Below, one piece after another: positions 46,247-57,023 of a stretch of 64,000 nt of DNA. A program made the position numbers and the translations under genes. Source of the DNA: Laburnicola sp. R22_1 (Eukaryota; Ascomycota; Dothideomycetes; Pleosporales; Didymosphaeriaceae); assembly GCA_014281115.1 (NCBI GenBank), contig JACONQ010000003.1, positions 1,364,001 through 1,428,000 on the forward strand, written 5' to 3'. The notes under the pieces were generated by a model. It was not told where the DNA came from. It ran no database searches and was given only the letters and a program-made list of their open reading frames with translations. Positions within the stretch are counted from its first letter, which is position 1. Each line of letters starts with the position of its first letter.

Positions 46247-48357
46247 GCTTGGCAGTCCGTGCAACGCGTCACTCCATGCAACACCCCAACATAATCGCTC
46301 GGCCACAAACATGAGGCTATAGAGACAGCCACAAAAAAAATATCACGAGATTTTCTGGAGTTGAGGTCTCTAAGGCCCGTAGATAATTGCTAGCTACTCA
46401 GATTATCGATATCTGCTTGGTGTTTTGATGATTCGGCCTCTGCGTGACTGTGAGGCGGATGCAACAGATGAGGCCTCATCAATATCTACAGCCTCACGCT
46501 GAGCCTGTTTCTTCTTAATAGATCTGCTAGAAGGCTTTGAGGCCTTCTTATTACCCTTTGGGATAATCTGATACGTTTCTGAAGTTGACTTTGTGCCTTG
46601 CGGGCCTGTTGTTTGAGACGTCGATCTGCAGCCTCATCGGCCCTCTGCTTTGCGCGCGCATCTCTAGCAGCTGCTCGAGCAATACGCCTCTCCTGGAGAA
46701 GTCTTGCCTTGAGCTGCTGGCTGGCCCGACGAGCCTCTGCTTGCTCACTTTTTTGAAGCTGTTTTTGCTGATCCTCTATATCTTTTGGTGTTGACGATCG
46801 CGGGCCCGCTGCACGCTATGAGGTGACCAGAAAACAGCTCCACCATGATACTCATCTGGCCGATCAAGAGGTAAAGGCCTGCCTCGCTTTGAGCGCTTCT
46901 TCTGTATCGATAGGGCCTCGCGGAGGCCATTGTTTTCATGCTCCAAAAGCTGTTTCTGTACAGAGATATGGTGTACAGTTCGACTGAGCTTCTTGGCCTT
47001 ATTATCTCCGCCTGTATCCACAGCGGCCCTTAGTAGCCTATCGATCTTTCTCCAATCTGAAGCACTGAGTACTGAGGTTGAGCTTTCTCGTGATCCTTGC
47101 TCAGATAGTTGAGACTGATCAAATCTATTGAGTATAATCGTCGGATCGAGCGGGGAGATGCCTGTAGCTTCAAAGGCCCGGAGGATCAATGGCTGCCTCA
47201 TTGTATTGACCCAGGCCTGCCAGAACAGGCTAAAGAAATCTCTTAGCGATTGAGGCCAGTCCCTGGCTGTTGTTTATGAAGGCTGATAGCTCGTTCGAAT
47301 ATGCTGTTGATAGAGGCTTGAAGACGCAGACATCAAGAGGCTGCAACGTATGCGTAGAATGAGGCGGATATATGGCTAGCAGGATCCTATTGCGATCACA
47401 AAAGTCAATAAAGTCTATTGTGATATAAGATCCATGGCCATCAAGGATCAATAGCCGATACGATCGTCCAGATTTTGGCTTTGTGAGCCGATTAAACACC
47501 TGTTGCAGCCATGCAAGGCCGATCTGATTATTGCTCTAGCCAGATTCTGATACCGTGATAAAGGCCTGATGGTGTTTAGGATTGATATCCTCGGCCCAGC
47601 TTGATTGTATGTTGATAGAGCTGGCCTGATAGATGTGACCTGGGGCTAAGGCAGATCCGTCGGCGCATATACAAGCTATGATCGATATCCACTCACGGCT
47701 GCCATCTTGTATTGCTTGGCTCACAGCCTTGGCCTCGTATAGAGGCCTATTGAAGATCCTCTTGGAGCGGGAGGTGATGCCGAGCAGGAAGCCTTTCTCG
47801 TCCATATTGTACGTATCTCGAGCCTCGATCTGATATTGTTCGATCTTACGCTGCAAGAGCTCGAAGTAGAGCTTATATTTGGCTGGAGAATCAGCTTTGT
47901 GGCGATTGTTGTCGATGCCGGCCGTCTATTGAGATATCAAGGATTCCTTGTTCCGCCGTACAAAGCGATCAACCCAGGATATTGAGATCTGCTTTTTGGC
48001 TATATGTGAAGCAAAGCTCTGTATCATCTGCCTTGTAGGAGGAAGGCCACGTTCGGTGAGCTGTTTGATATATCGTAGAAGCTCTACTTCTTGTTGTTGG
48101 CTGATATTTCGACGCGCGGAGTTGGCAGCTGCACCTGCTTGTGTGACGCCTTGGTGCCGACGCGTCAGTGTAGAAGTCACAACACCGTGATCCTTTGCAA
48201 CCTGTCTATATGAGAAAGATTCTCCTGGCTCTCGCGATTCGATTGCTGCTATCGCAGCCTCAATTGGATCCATATTGGTGGAGATATGGCGCGTCAAAGT
48301 TGGGGTGTTGCATGGCGGGGTGTTGCATGGAGTGACGCGTTGCACGGACTGCCAAAC
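46247..48357 (-). mobile_element. Fot1/pogo-like DNA transposon, copy 2 (decayed)
   Basis: 2111 bp bounded by TA at 46245-46246 and 48358-48359. Terminal inverted repeats of about 41 bp (left GCTTGGCAGTCCGTGCAACG, right GTTTGGCAGTCCGTGCAACG read inward) include TGCAACACCCC blocks; one TIR holds an extra copy of ATGCAACACCCC. Its transposase runs on the minus strand. The ends differ from copy 1, so this is a second, related family. It shares its left TA with the right TA of copy 1. Confidence 0.9.
46745..48273 (-). pseudogene. Decayed Fot1/pogo-like transposase
   Basis: Starts at the ATG at 48273 (MDPIEAAIAAIESREPGESF) and can be followed to about 46745, with NMDEKGF, LILDGHGSY and LQPLDV all present. 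Breaks: a TAG at 47926-47928 and another near 47536, both where homology with copy 1 expects Trp (TGG to TAG), and a frameshift near 47230 after NNSQGLASI. TGG-to-TAG changes equal C-to-T on the other strand, as repeat-induced point mutation or deamination would produce. The coding trace probably continues below 46745 into a basic tail, which was not resolved. Confidence 0.85.
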
Positions 48358-48442
48358 TAGGGTAGCGGGCTTTGCCGAAGTTGATGGTGGCGAGAGAGGT
48401 GCCGGCCATGAGGGCGGAGAGGAGGGTGGCGGTGAACTGCAT

Positions 48443-49650
48443 GGTTGCTGTGGGGAGTGTGGGTTTTGGTATGGAGGACCTGAGGACGAGAGGACTACCT
48501 GAGTAAGATGGGCTCGAGGGCGAACTAGATATGAGAGATGGTGATGCTGTTGGATGGTGGGCTGATGGTGGGCTGCTGGTGGTGATGAGGAGGACTTATA
48601 TATGTTTGGTCTTGGACAGTGTTTGGGAGAGGCGACATCCTGTGGAAGTTACAGCGTCAGCATGCTCGCGTGAGGTCTCACATGAGACCATTTTGCCGAT
48701 GTCTTGATCACTGTTAACATCTTGTCCACCACTCTCTTTCTTCTCACAGCCACTAGCCGAACGCAGCATCAGCACTCCATAGCGGATGATTAACACCACA
48801 CCGGTTCTAACCGCAACTCTTAAGGGTCCCTAAAGAGCATATATATGACACAAACACGCATGGTCGAAAGAACCATAAGATTAGAAAGTACTCAGGCGCC
48901 ATCTTAACTACAGATTCTGTCAGATGCTTCATAGATTTGCCCAGACTCGATGCTACTAAGCTACTCTGTCAGAACCATTTACAGTATACTTTACGTGAAG
49001 CTGCACCATCAGTGACCTCATGCTGCTTGTGCCCTGCTAATTGTCCGCTTACCCAATTGTCACGCATACGATGTGTAGCGCTACTGTACAGAGTATATAG
49101 ATATTACCACATCGGGCTAGCTAGTTTGTAAGACAAGATGTAATATTTTAACGACACATCTAGAAGGCGATTTAGTGCGAAATTCAAGCTTTGCTGATGC
49201 AGAAATCAAGCTTTCCCACTGATGGTGCATCAGCATCGCAGGGCGCGCCTAATTAGTGATCCACACCGAGGAGAGTAATGGAAAGCCGATGGGACGTACA
49301 TGGAAGTGCAAGAGGGTTACATTGTGGCTTGCTGGCGTCAGATTACTGCGACCGGGAATGGTTCGGCCAATGATGAGTAATAAGGATTTAGTCACAAGTA
49401 ATTTTCCCCATCATTCTATTTGAGGGAGGAAAGTGCGGTCTCGAAATGATGAGGTATCAGGTCACATGGTTCATTATTGCGTGGTTTTGCTGGCTGAGAA
49501 AGCGAGTTCTTATTGAGTTGAGCGGAAGTCGACATTACTACCGCTGGGAAACTAGACTATACCATGCTTGAGCGAAGAGAGGTTGATGAAAAGGCGCTGC
49601 CCGAGGTGAGCCTAAGCGACAAGATCATTTGTTGTCACGCCAACATGTTT
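48443..49650. promoter_or_regulatory. Upstream region of the disrupted secreted gene
   Basis: 1.2 kb. A TATA-like run TATATATG on the plus strand at 48597-48604 (CATATATA on the gene strand) lies about 155 bp upstream of the ATG at 48442. No supported gene; mostly AT-richer than neighbouring coding DNA. Confidence 0.4.
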
Positions 49651-52311
49651 TCAAAAGGCGACATGGAAATCTTTCCGCTCCCAATCAATTGTAGGGAGAG
49701 TAGCGGGTGAGCTGAATATGGGTGTTTTCGTCTCGCCTAATACGGATGTTTTCGGCTTTTTGCTTTTCTTCTTCACTGTGTGCGAGACTACAGGAATTTC
49801 CCCTGCACCTGACGGCGGGGCTTTTTTAACAGAAACCTCAGGGACAGGAGGTTCCTCGTCAGGAGGTTCCTCGTGTGGAGGTTCCTCGTGTGGAGGTTCC
49901 TCAATCGATGAGACTTCATCAATGTCGGAAGGAGGATCATCCCGAACACCATTCCTTATCGCAAGACTTGGGCTCTCTGTGTCTGCCTTCTTGATGGGTT
50001 TGTCAAGATGCACCGCATTAGTGCTCCACGCGTGGGAAGTATCCTCTAATACTGGATTTCCAACAGTCGGTCCCTGCGTCCGAACAGGTTCTATTTGGTG
50101 TTAATTTATGCCTCGATTAGAGGTTTTAGGGTTGTTCATACCATTGAAGCGAGCTAGTGGTACTCCTTGTACGCTTTTGAGTTCCCTCAAACTATTCTCC
50201 AAGATCTTGAGCTTTTCACTACATCGAGCTCTTTCTGCAGATGATTCTTCGTCCTCGGCAGCTAGGGTAGCTACTACATCGTCTTTGATGTCTAGAACAT
50301 CTTCCGGGCAGAACAAACCCGGAAGTTTCTCGATGAGAGATGCCTCAACAGCAAGCACACTGAAGTTGTCGATAATATTCTTTAGTGCAACCTTCATTGT
50401 ATTAGAGCTGTGCATGAAGGAATCGTGACATCTCTTACCTTGTAATAGGCTTCCATGAAGTCCGTGGCAATGGAGCTGGCATAGCTGTTCATGTCTACCT
50501 CAGTCTTCGTAACGAGAAGATTGACCAAGCTATTGACGTTGAGGTTGAGGTTAACTGTCTGAGTGTCGTCTGTGTAGTCTGCCCCAAAGAAGTCCTTTAG
50601 CGACTTTGTGACTTCACGGGTGCGACGCCGGTCTTGCGCTCTTTGAACATTCCTGGTCAAATAGTGATTGTAAGTGATGGGATGACCGGTATCATGGGGC
50701 TTGAGAAGCTCCTTGACCTTGTCTCGCAACTGTGTTGTCAATTTTTCCAACCTGGGGTAGATGAACTGTCGCAAGATACCTTCTTGTGTAGATTGATCAG
50801 TATAATGCAACAGTGTCGTAGTTACAACGTAGTAGACGGCCTGGACCACTTTGTTCACGGTATCGTTGACCAGGTTCGCCCACGGCCTACGTTGTTCATG
50901 GAAGAGCTGTCCAATGATAAGTGGGTCGAATGTACCGGGCAGTTCGCGGCCTCTGCTCCGTCTGAGTAGAGTTTTGACGTTCGCTATGTACTCTTGGCGG
51001 GTAATTTGTCGAGGTTTTTTTGCGGGACCCTCCTCCACAATAGCATACGTGTGGCCTTCTTTTCGCATGGCCTCTGCAAAGTCTGTCAGGGATGTTTTGG
51101 AGGACGGCTCTCAAACGCTTGTTGTAGCCCTCGCCGGTGAATGCGTCCCCAAAGAAGGAATCTGAGTAGAGACCGTCGCTCGCTGCCTTCACAAGATTGC
51201 TGAAAGACTGACTAACATGCAAGAGATAACGTCGTTGCTCCTGCACAGTAGCTCTAGATGCACCCAAGATGTCCAGCCTGTTCGTACAGTCCTTGATCCC
51301 GTCTTGAATCTGAACAAGGACATCAGGAAGTTGTGCTAGAATTTGATCCTTCAGGATTTTGCTGAGTCTAGGCTTCAGACAGTGAACCCCAACCTGCGTG
51401 GGATGAAGGGAAGTCCAGACGCCAGAAGCAAAGAACTCCTCCTCAGCACGATTGCGTTCTTGTAGGGTGGAGTTTCTCGAGGCATAATCTCGATTGCGCA
51501 GAACATGCCACCCGAGTCGGAACGCGACCTCTTTGTTCTGTGCAAGTTCGACGTAAAAGCGCTCCATATCAGAGCCTTCGTCCAGGGTGTCCGGCTTGGT
51601 GATCAGTCCAAGGGTGCGGGCGCCTGCCGGATCAATCTCACGTGAGAACTTTGTGATTGCTTGATTGTTGAAGTCATTCTTGGCAGATACTACGGCGAGG
51701 ATGATGCTCCGTGGCGATCTCATGTAAGAAAGAACAAGAGATTTGACGGTTTCACTGTCTGCATCGGATTGTGCACGGCTGCCGGCTTGGAATAGCCCGG
51801 GAAGGTCAACGAGGGTAAGATGTGGTTGCTCGGGACCGCAGAGCTCCAGTCGAAGGATATCGGAACTGAACACTTTAGTACTGTCGTTGATACCCATGGC
51901 CTCTTTCGCCGACTCGATAAACTGCTCTAGTTGAAGAGCTTCCGCAGAAACTGAAATCTCATATTTGAATTCAAGCAACTTCGCTTTTTCGGCCTCGGAG
52001 CGTGCTTCATTGGATCCTGGGACGATCCTTATTTTTATAGGCGACACCGGACCTCGCCGGAGTATTAACTCAGTGGCGAACCTGGTACAGAGGTTGTCTT
52101 TGCTAGGGAACGTGACCCCGGAGATGGCCTCTAGCACAGAGCTTTTTCCTGATGATTGCTCACCGCACACGATGATCTCCGGAAGATCAATGTACCGGCT
52201 GATACCTTGTGAGCGTAAGTTGTCGACGATATCCAGGAGGTTTCGGGTATCACGAGATTGAAGGCTGGTGCCGGCACTGTCTGCGCCGTTGGCGAGGCTG
52301 CCCTCGGCCAT
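49651..52311 (-). CDS. Dynamin-family large GTPase, frame broken by one base
   Basis: Three exons, complement(49651..50090, 50142..50391, 50439..52311), ATG at 52311. GTPase motifs: GEQSSGKSS (G1), a Thr in LCTRFATEL (G2), DLPG (G3) and TKPD (G4). Middle and GED-like stalk regions follow (for example YYKVALKNIIDNFSVL across intron 1). The architecture is that of fungal Mx-like dynamin-related proteins, usually about 800-900 aa. Exon 1 contains one extra base in an AAAA run (51095-51098): the first frame ends RLRAVLQN and the next frame resumes with SLTDFAEAMRKEGH. The summed exon length is one base over a multiple of three, agreeing with a single insertion. The C-terminal tail has E-E-P-P-H/D repeats (about 49850-49905). 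The lesion could be real or a base-call error. Confidence 0.8.
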
Positions 52312-53125
52312 GATGGCGATTTCGGATCAACACACACGCTTCAAGCGTGAGAATTCTACTAGCCATAAGCCGAGTCTGCATGTGTGGTGTATACATTGGG
52401 ACAACTCAGCAGTTGATTGCACAGAAACTTCTGAATGGAGAAAGGAAGACGAGAGGACGGCCTCGTAGCGGGTGCAAAAAATCTGCAGCCATGCACAGAC
52501 CACTTTCAGGAACGTGGGTAGTTTTTTTGTCTTGGAAAAAGCAAAAAGCAAAAATTAATATAATACTTCGTAATACGTATTATGACGTGGAAACAAAGCT
52601 CTGTTTTGTTACTTCGGAGCATTAGCATGAATGGCTTTACGCGCAACTCAAAGTCGATAAAGGCCCTAACCGTTGCGCCGGGAAGCGGCCTGGAACGGTG
52701 AGTCCGAACACGCGGCGGGATGTGAGTAGCCACAGATGCCATTGGCACTGATGATGATTCTTCTTATATTGTGATGGGCACTATTTTCAAAGAGCATCAG
52801 AATTAAGGTGAATAAGGAGTTGTTTAGCGCTTGCGGGTCTTATCGATTACACTAGTGTAGGTCTCATACAGCTCGCAACTCAGACACCAGAACACTGAGT
52901 GTAGATGAGATATCCACTCCCATTAGCCATAATCGATCAATACATCCATTTCACTCCTAATCTAAACACCGACCACTCGGGATAGGCTTGCCGGAATACC
53001 ATTAACCCCCCGCGTTCTGTCGGCGCCTCCGCTCTGCTCTGTTGCCTGAAGCTCCCCCACCCTGACCACGGGCGAAACACAGCTGCTGCTACATCACAGC
53101 TACTCGACCCACCAAACAACGAAAA
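52312..53125. promoter_or_regulatory. Divergent promoter region
   Basis: About 810 bp between the dynamin-like gene and CSN4. AT-rich around 52540-52600. No coding signal in any frame. Confidence 0.4.
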
Positions 53126-54432
53126 ATGGCCTCTGCAGAGGTCAATTCGGCTCTACAGGACGTTCAAGCAGCTTCGGTCGGCGACAAACCCTCCCGTTAT
53201 TCCACCCTTCTCCAGCACATCACCGCCTCGTCGCAGAATGTCGCCGCAAACCTCAACGCCTACGCTCGCACCCTCCTCGACGATAACCTCGGCGTGGTCG
53301 TGCTACGTCCGCTTGTCAGCAACTTCGTCGAGCAGTTCCGGAACATCAAGGACCCCGAGGTCAAGATCGAGGTGGGCGAGAACGTCATCGCGCTGCTGCA
53401 GACAAAAGGCGTGGGGCAGTATGAGGAGCAGGACACGCTGATCAAAGAGGCGGTCGCGGACGCATGCGAAGAGACGGAAGACTACAGGAAGTCGGCGCGG
53501 GTTTTAGGGTCGATCAACCTGGAGTCGACGCAGCGGTCGCTATCCAACGACGACAAGGCAAAGGTGTGGATCCGGATAGTGCGATGCTACCTGGAAGAGG
53601 ACGACCCGACGAGCGCCTTGACGCACCTGAACAAAGTTAAGAACGTCATCCACAGCGTCGAGGACAAGCAGACACGGTTAATGTTCCAGCTCAGTCAGGC
53701 CCGCATCCACGACTCGCAGCGGAACTTCCCCGGCGCCGCGCAAGCATACTACAGCATGAGTCTAGAGACTGTGATTGATGAGGACGAGCGGCTGCAGGCA
53801 CTGTCTGCGTCTATTGTTTGCGCTGTGCTATCGCCTGCTGGCCCGCTGCGATCGAAGATGTTGGCGAAACTGTACAAGGACGATCGTGCGAATCAAGTCG
53901 AAGACTTTCCTATCCTGGAAAAAATGTTCTTTGACCGCCTCATCCCGCCGAACGAGACCAAGACCTTCGCCCAGAAGCTGCAGCCCCATCAACTTGCCCG
54001 GACAGCGGACGGTTCCACCGTGCTTGACCAGGCCGTGTTGCAGCATAACCTTGTTGGCGCATCGAAACTCTACAACAACATCGGCTTTGATCAGCTCGCC
54101 GAGCTTCTTGGCATCAACGCTGAGAAAGCAGAAGACTATGCGGCGAAGATGTTGGAGCAGGGCCGTCTCTCTGGGTACATAGATCAGATTGACCGCTTGA
54201 TCTTCTTCGAGGGCGAGGGCAGCGGTGAGCGAAAGACGGGGCATGCAGAGCGTGTGATGGGCAAAGAGCTCAGGAAGTGGGATGCTAATGTTCAGGGCCT
54301 GGCTGAGGAGGTGGAGAAGGTGACGACTATGATTCAGACCCAGCAACCTGTAAGTCCAGCACCTGTACATGTCACGAGGTTTCGAAGTTAACTTTCTTGC
54401 AGGATTTCTATGCTTCGCAGATGGTACACTGA
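53126..54432 (+). CDS. csn4: COP9 signalosome subunit 4
   Basis: Two exons, join(53126..54349, 54403..54432), 417 aa; the 53-nt intron places the last nine residues (DFYASQMVH) on a tiny exon. The protein is helical with TPR-like N-terminal repeats and a C-terminal PCI domain (about 210-370), with ALSASIVCAVLSPAGPLRSK, LYKDDRANQVEDFPILEKMF, DGSTVLDQAVLQHNLVGASK, FDQLAELLGINAEKAEDYAA and GRLSGYIDQIDRLIFFEGEG as strong CSN4 motifs. CSN removes NEDD8 from cullins and thereby controls SCF ligases, including fungal development and light responses. Length is typical. Confidence 0.94.
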
Positions 54433-54807
54433 GAGCAGTCTCATCGAGCTCGCCAAAATGCGGCACCCAATTATACGGACGGAAGCGCTAATGACAAGGT
54501 GTGGTCGTCCGGCAAGACACACATAGTAGCCATGAAGGAGGACAGCTAGTGGTGCCCTACGGTGGCATACATGAGTCGAAGCCTCAGCGACGGAGCATCA
54601 TGGTCCGCATCAGCACAACAGTAGTCACCGCACTCTAGTTCTGGTAGAATATGATACATAACCACACCATGCCCAGTCAAATCTATCAGAATGCATATAC
54701 CATGCTATTCTCCATGGTCTCTTACCCTTGCACACGTATTGTACATCCAAAACTATACAGCTGATGAAACTACAGCACCGTATCTAAGGTCTCCACCCTC
54801 TCTCACA
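54433..54807. other. Convergent intergenic region
   Basis: About 375 bp between convergent CSN4 and bL21m genes. The short frame at 54691-54990 overlaps the bL21m gene on the opposite strand and is not supported. Confidence 0.4.
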
Positions 54808-55536
54808 CTATGCCTTCAACGACTTCTCGTACTCCTCCAGACTCTTCACCTCAACCTCACTGATCTTCAACACTGTATACTTGTGCTTGCTCTTAACGTG
54901 CTTCACATGTCTCTGCCTCCTCTTCGTCTTCTCCTCAACCCGCATCGGCTCGCTCTCCTCACCCACCACCCTCGCCCTGCAGACAAATAACCTCTCATCC
55001 AAATAAAACACCTTCTTTCCGTGATCGGATGTGCCCTTTATCGGTTCAGGCGCCTTCAGGGTATAGTCTCGCGATCCAATGTGCGTTGCGCGGTTCAGCC
55101 GTAGGACGTCGCCTGCCTGGACGTGCGGCATGAGGAACGGAAGACGCACGGTATCTCCCGCAGTGATGAGGTACGGACGCCCGTGAAGGTGGATTGTGAG
55201 GTAGTGCGAGGGTTGCGAGTGGAGCAATGGCAGCATTTCGCGTATCGAAGAGGTGATGTGGGTGGATACGACATCCTGACGGGCGTTCGCGGCGGGCCTC
55301 TTCGCTGGTGATACAGGCTTCGGCGCAGATTCTGGTAGTGAAGGAGGCGATTCGACCTTTTGCTTGAGCTCTTTGGAGATGCGGTGACCGGATTGGATGA
55401 GCGGATCGGGGACGTTGCCGGCTTCGAGGTTGTGCGATACGGTCGTTATGCCGGCGCGGAAGGGGAGGAAGGTCGGCGGGAGCGCATTTCGAGACTCGAG
55501 GAGGGAGCGTCGTACTGTGCGGGCGAACAGAGCCAT
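54808..55536 (-). CDS. mrpl49: Mitochondrial large-subunit ribosomal protein bL21m
   Basis: Single exon, 242 aa from the ATG at 55536 (MALFARTVRRSLLESRN, a mitochondrial presequence); the frame is open up to 55632 but the upstream part is unlike a targeting signal. The bL21 domain occupies about 110-240: YLTIHLHGRPYLITAGDTVR, LPFLMPHVQAGDVLRLNRA, GSRDYTLKA and RQRHVKHVKSKHKYTVLKI. The basic C-terminal motif matches bacterial L21 and yeast Mrpl49. It acts in the mitoribosomal large subunit. It is divergent from NSA2, with about 200 bp between starts. Confidence 0.9.
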   Translation of the reverse strand: MALFARTVRRSLLESRNALPPTFLPFRAGITTVSHNLEAGNVPDPLIQSGHRISKELKQKVESPPSLPESAPKPVSPAKRPAANARQDVVSTHITSSIREMLPLLHSQPSHYLTIHLHGRPYLITAGDTVRLPFLMPHVQAGDVLRLNRATHIGSRDYTLKAPEPIKGTSDHGKKVFYLDERLFVCRARVVGEESEPMRVEEKTKRRQRHVKHVKSKHKYTVLKISEVEVKSLEEYEKSLKA

Positions 55537-55739
55537 TGTGGATATGGCAATGGCTCGATGCTGCTCAGATGCACTTTTGTCGCGCAAGTTTGGAAGGAGC
55601 GGAGCGACCGGGGTGGAGTGACTAAGCGGCAAGTGCGACCCACCGAAATCTTGGCGGCGGGCGTTTTTCGTTGCCGTTCAACTTCGACGCTGCGACTCTT
55701 CGGTATACACTCCAGAGCAGACGCTCACACGCCGTCAAG

Positions 55740-57023
55740 ATGCCTCAGAATGAGTATATGGAACGCTTCACGAAGCAGCATGGCAAACGGTACGTCTCCC
55801 CCATCTCCCGCGTCCACACATAGACCTAACTCCGCCACAGCTTCGACCACGATGAGCGCAAGCGCAAGCGGATCGCCCGTGAAGGCCATGAAGCCTCCAA
55901 GAAAGCTCAGAACTACCGGGGACTGCGCGCGAAGCTGTACGCCGAGAAGAGGCGCAAAGGTACACTCAACCGTTGCCAAATACTTTACTATAGTTATAAC
56001 TTACTCACTGAAATACAGAGAAGATACAGATGAAGAAGACCATTCGTGCGCACGAGGAACGGAACCTAAAGACCAACGAGCCTGCCGAGCCCGCCACCGA
56101 GTCCCTCCCTCAATACTTGCTGGATCGGAGCAATGAGAAGAACGCGAAGGCTCTGAGTAGTGCGATCAAGCAGAAACGTAATGAGAAGGCGGCACGTTTC
56201 TCGGTTCCACTGCCGAAAGTGAAAGGTATTTCTGAAGAAGAGATGTAAGTCACAGTCCGGTTTCAAAGCGGCTAACTCCACTCTCCTGGACTACGCGCTG
56301 ACTTTGTACTTCACACTAGGTTTTCGGTGGTCAAGACTGGAAAGAAAACGAAGAAGAAGGCGTGGAAGCGCATGGTGACCAAAGTAAATTGATCCCCGAA
56401 ACATACAGAGTTGTCGCTTACAGGGTTGCAGCCGACGTTTGTGGGGCCGGGCTTCACGAGAAGGCCTGTGAAGTGTAAGCTAATCATATCATGTATGCAT
56501 CTACACACTAACACCCAACAGATGAGCGCTTCATTAGACCTATGGGTTTAAGATACAAAAAGGCCAACGTCACTCACCCTGAACTGGCGGTCACAGGTAA
56601 GTTAATTGTTCGTAGTGACTCGGTATATTTACTAACTTGAAAACTTAGTTCAACTGCCTATTATCAGTGTCAAAAAGAACCCACAGGTATGTGCTTGTCC
56701 AAAAATGATGGAACACACGTGCACTTCCGTTCCGTATACTGACTTCATGCAGAACCCACTCTACACCCAGTTGGGTGTGCTTACTAAAGGAACCGTTATC
56801 GAGGTCAACGTAAGAAACCGAACTGAACAAGTCCCGGTAGGTATTAAGGTCTAATGAAAATTAGGTTTCCGAGCTTGGTTTGGTCACAGCCGGCGGTAAG
56901 GTCGTATGGGGGAGATACGCCCAGGTTACGGTATGCTAGCATTCCTCGTAAAGTGTTGATTGCTGACCCTCGCAGAACAATCCCGAGAATGACGGTTGTT
57001 TGAATGCGGTATTGCTGGTCTAG
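55740..57023 (+). CDS. nsa2: Ribosome biogenesis protein Nsa2
   Basis: Ten exons, join(55740..55789, 55841..55959, 56019..56244, 56320..56383, 56432..56474, 56522..56596, 56650..56687, 56753..56809, 56865..56930, 56976..57023), 261 aa, the same length as yeast Nsa2. Key blocks: [119 protein letters not shown] and GCLNAVLLV. Nsa2 is an eS8-like factor on pre-60S particles needed for 27S rRNA processing. Intron density (nine in 1.3 kb) is the highest in the window, in line with ribosomal-type genes. All junctions keep frame. Confidence 0.95.

Larger units (their letters stand above)
43776..48442 (-). pseudogene. Small secreted cysteine-containing protein gene split by two transposons
   Basis: The 5-prime piece (48360..48442, minus) encodes a signal peptide (MQFTATLLSALMAGTSLA) plus a few residues. 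The 3-prime piece lies 4.2 kb away: complement(43776..43933, 44001..44133), with a 67-nt intron, encoding about 96 residues (WIDGENACTYVFMGHDNPC, then TVRDCGNDALHLENADGSF, then SGCSNSQGRYRVDQEWSFS*). Between them sit two complete Fot1/pogo-type elements flanked by TA. The unbroken protein would be about 125 aa with four or so cysteines, a size typical of fungal effector-like or defensive secreted proteins, but no family is recognised. The two pieces do not rejoin in the same frame when one TA is kept, so a further small indel, or a missed intron, must be present. Confidence 0.75.
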
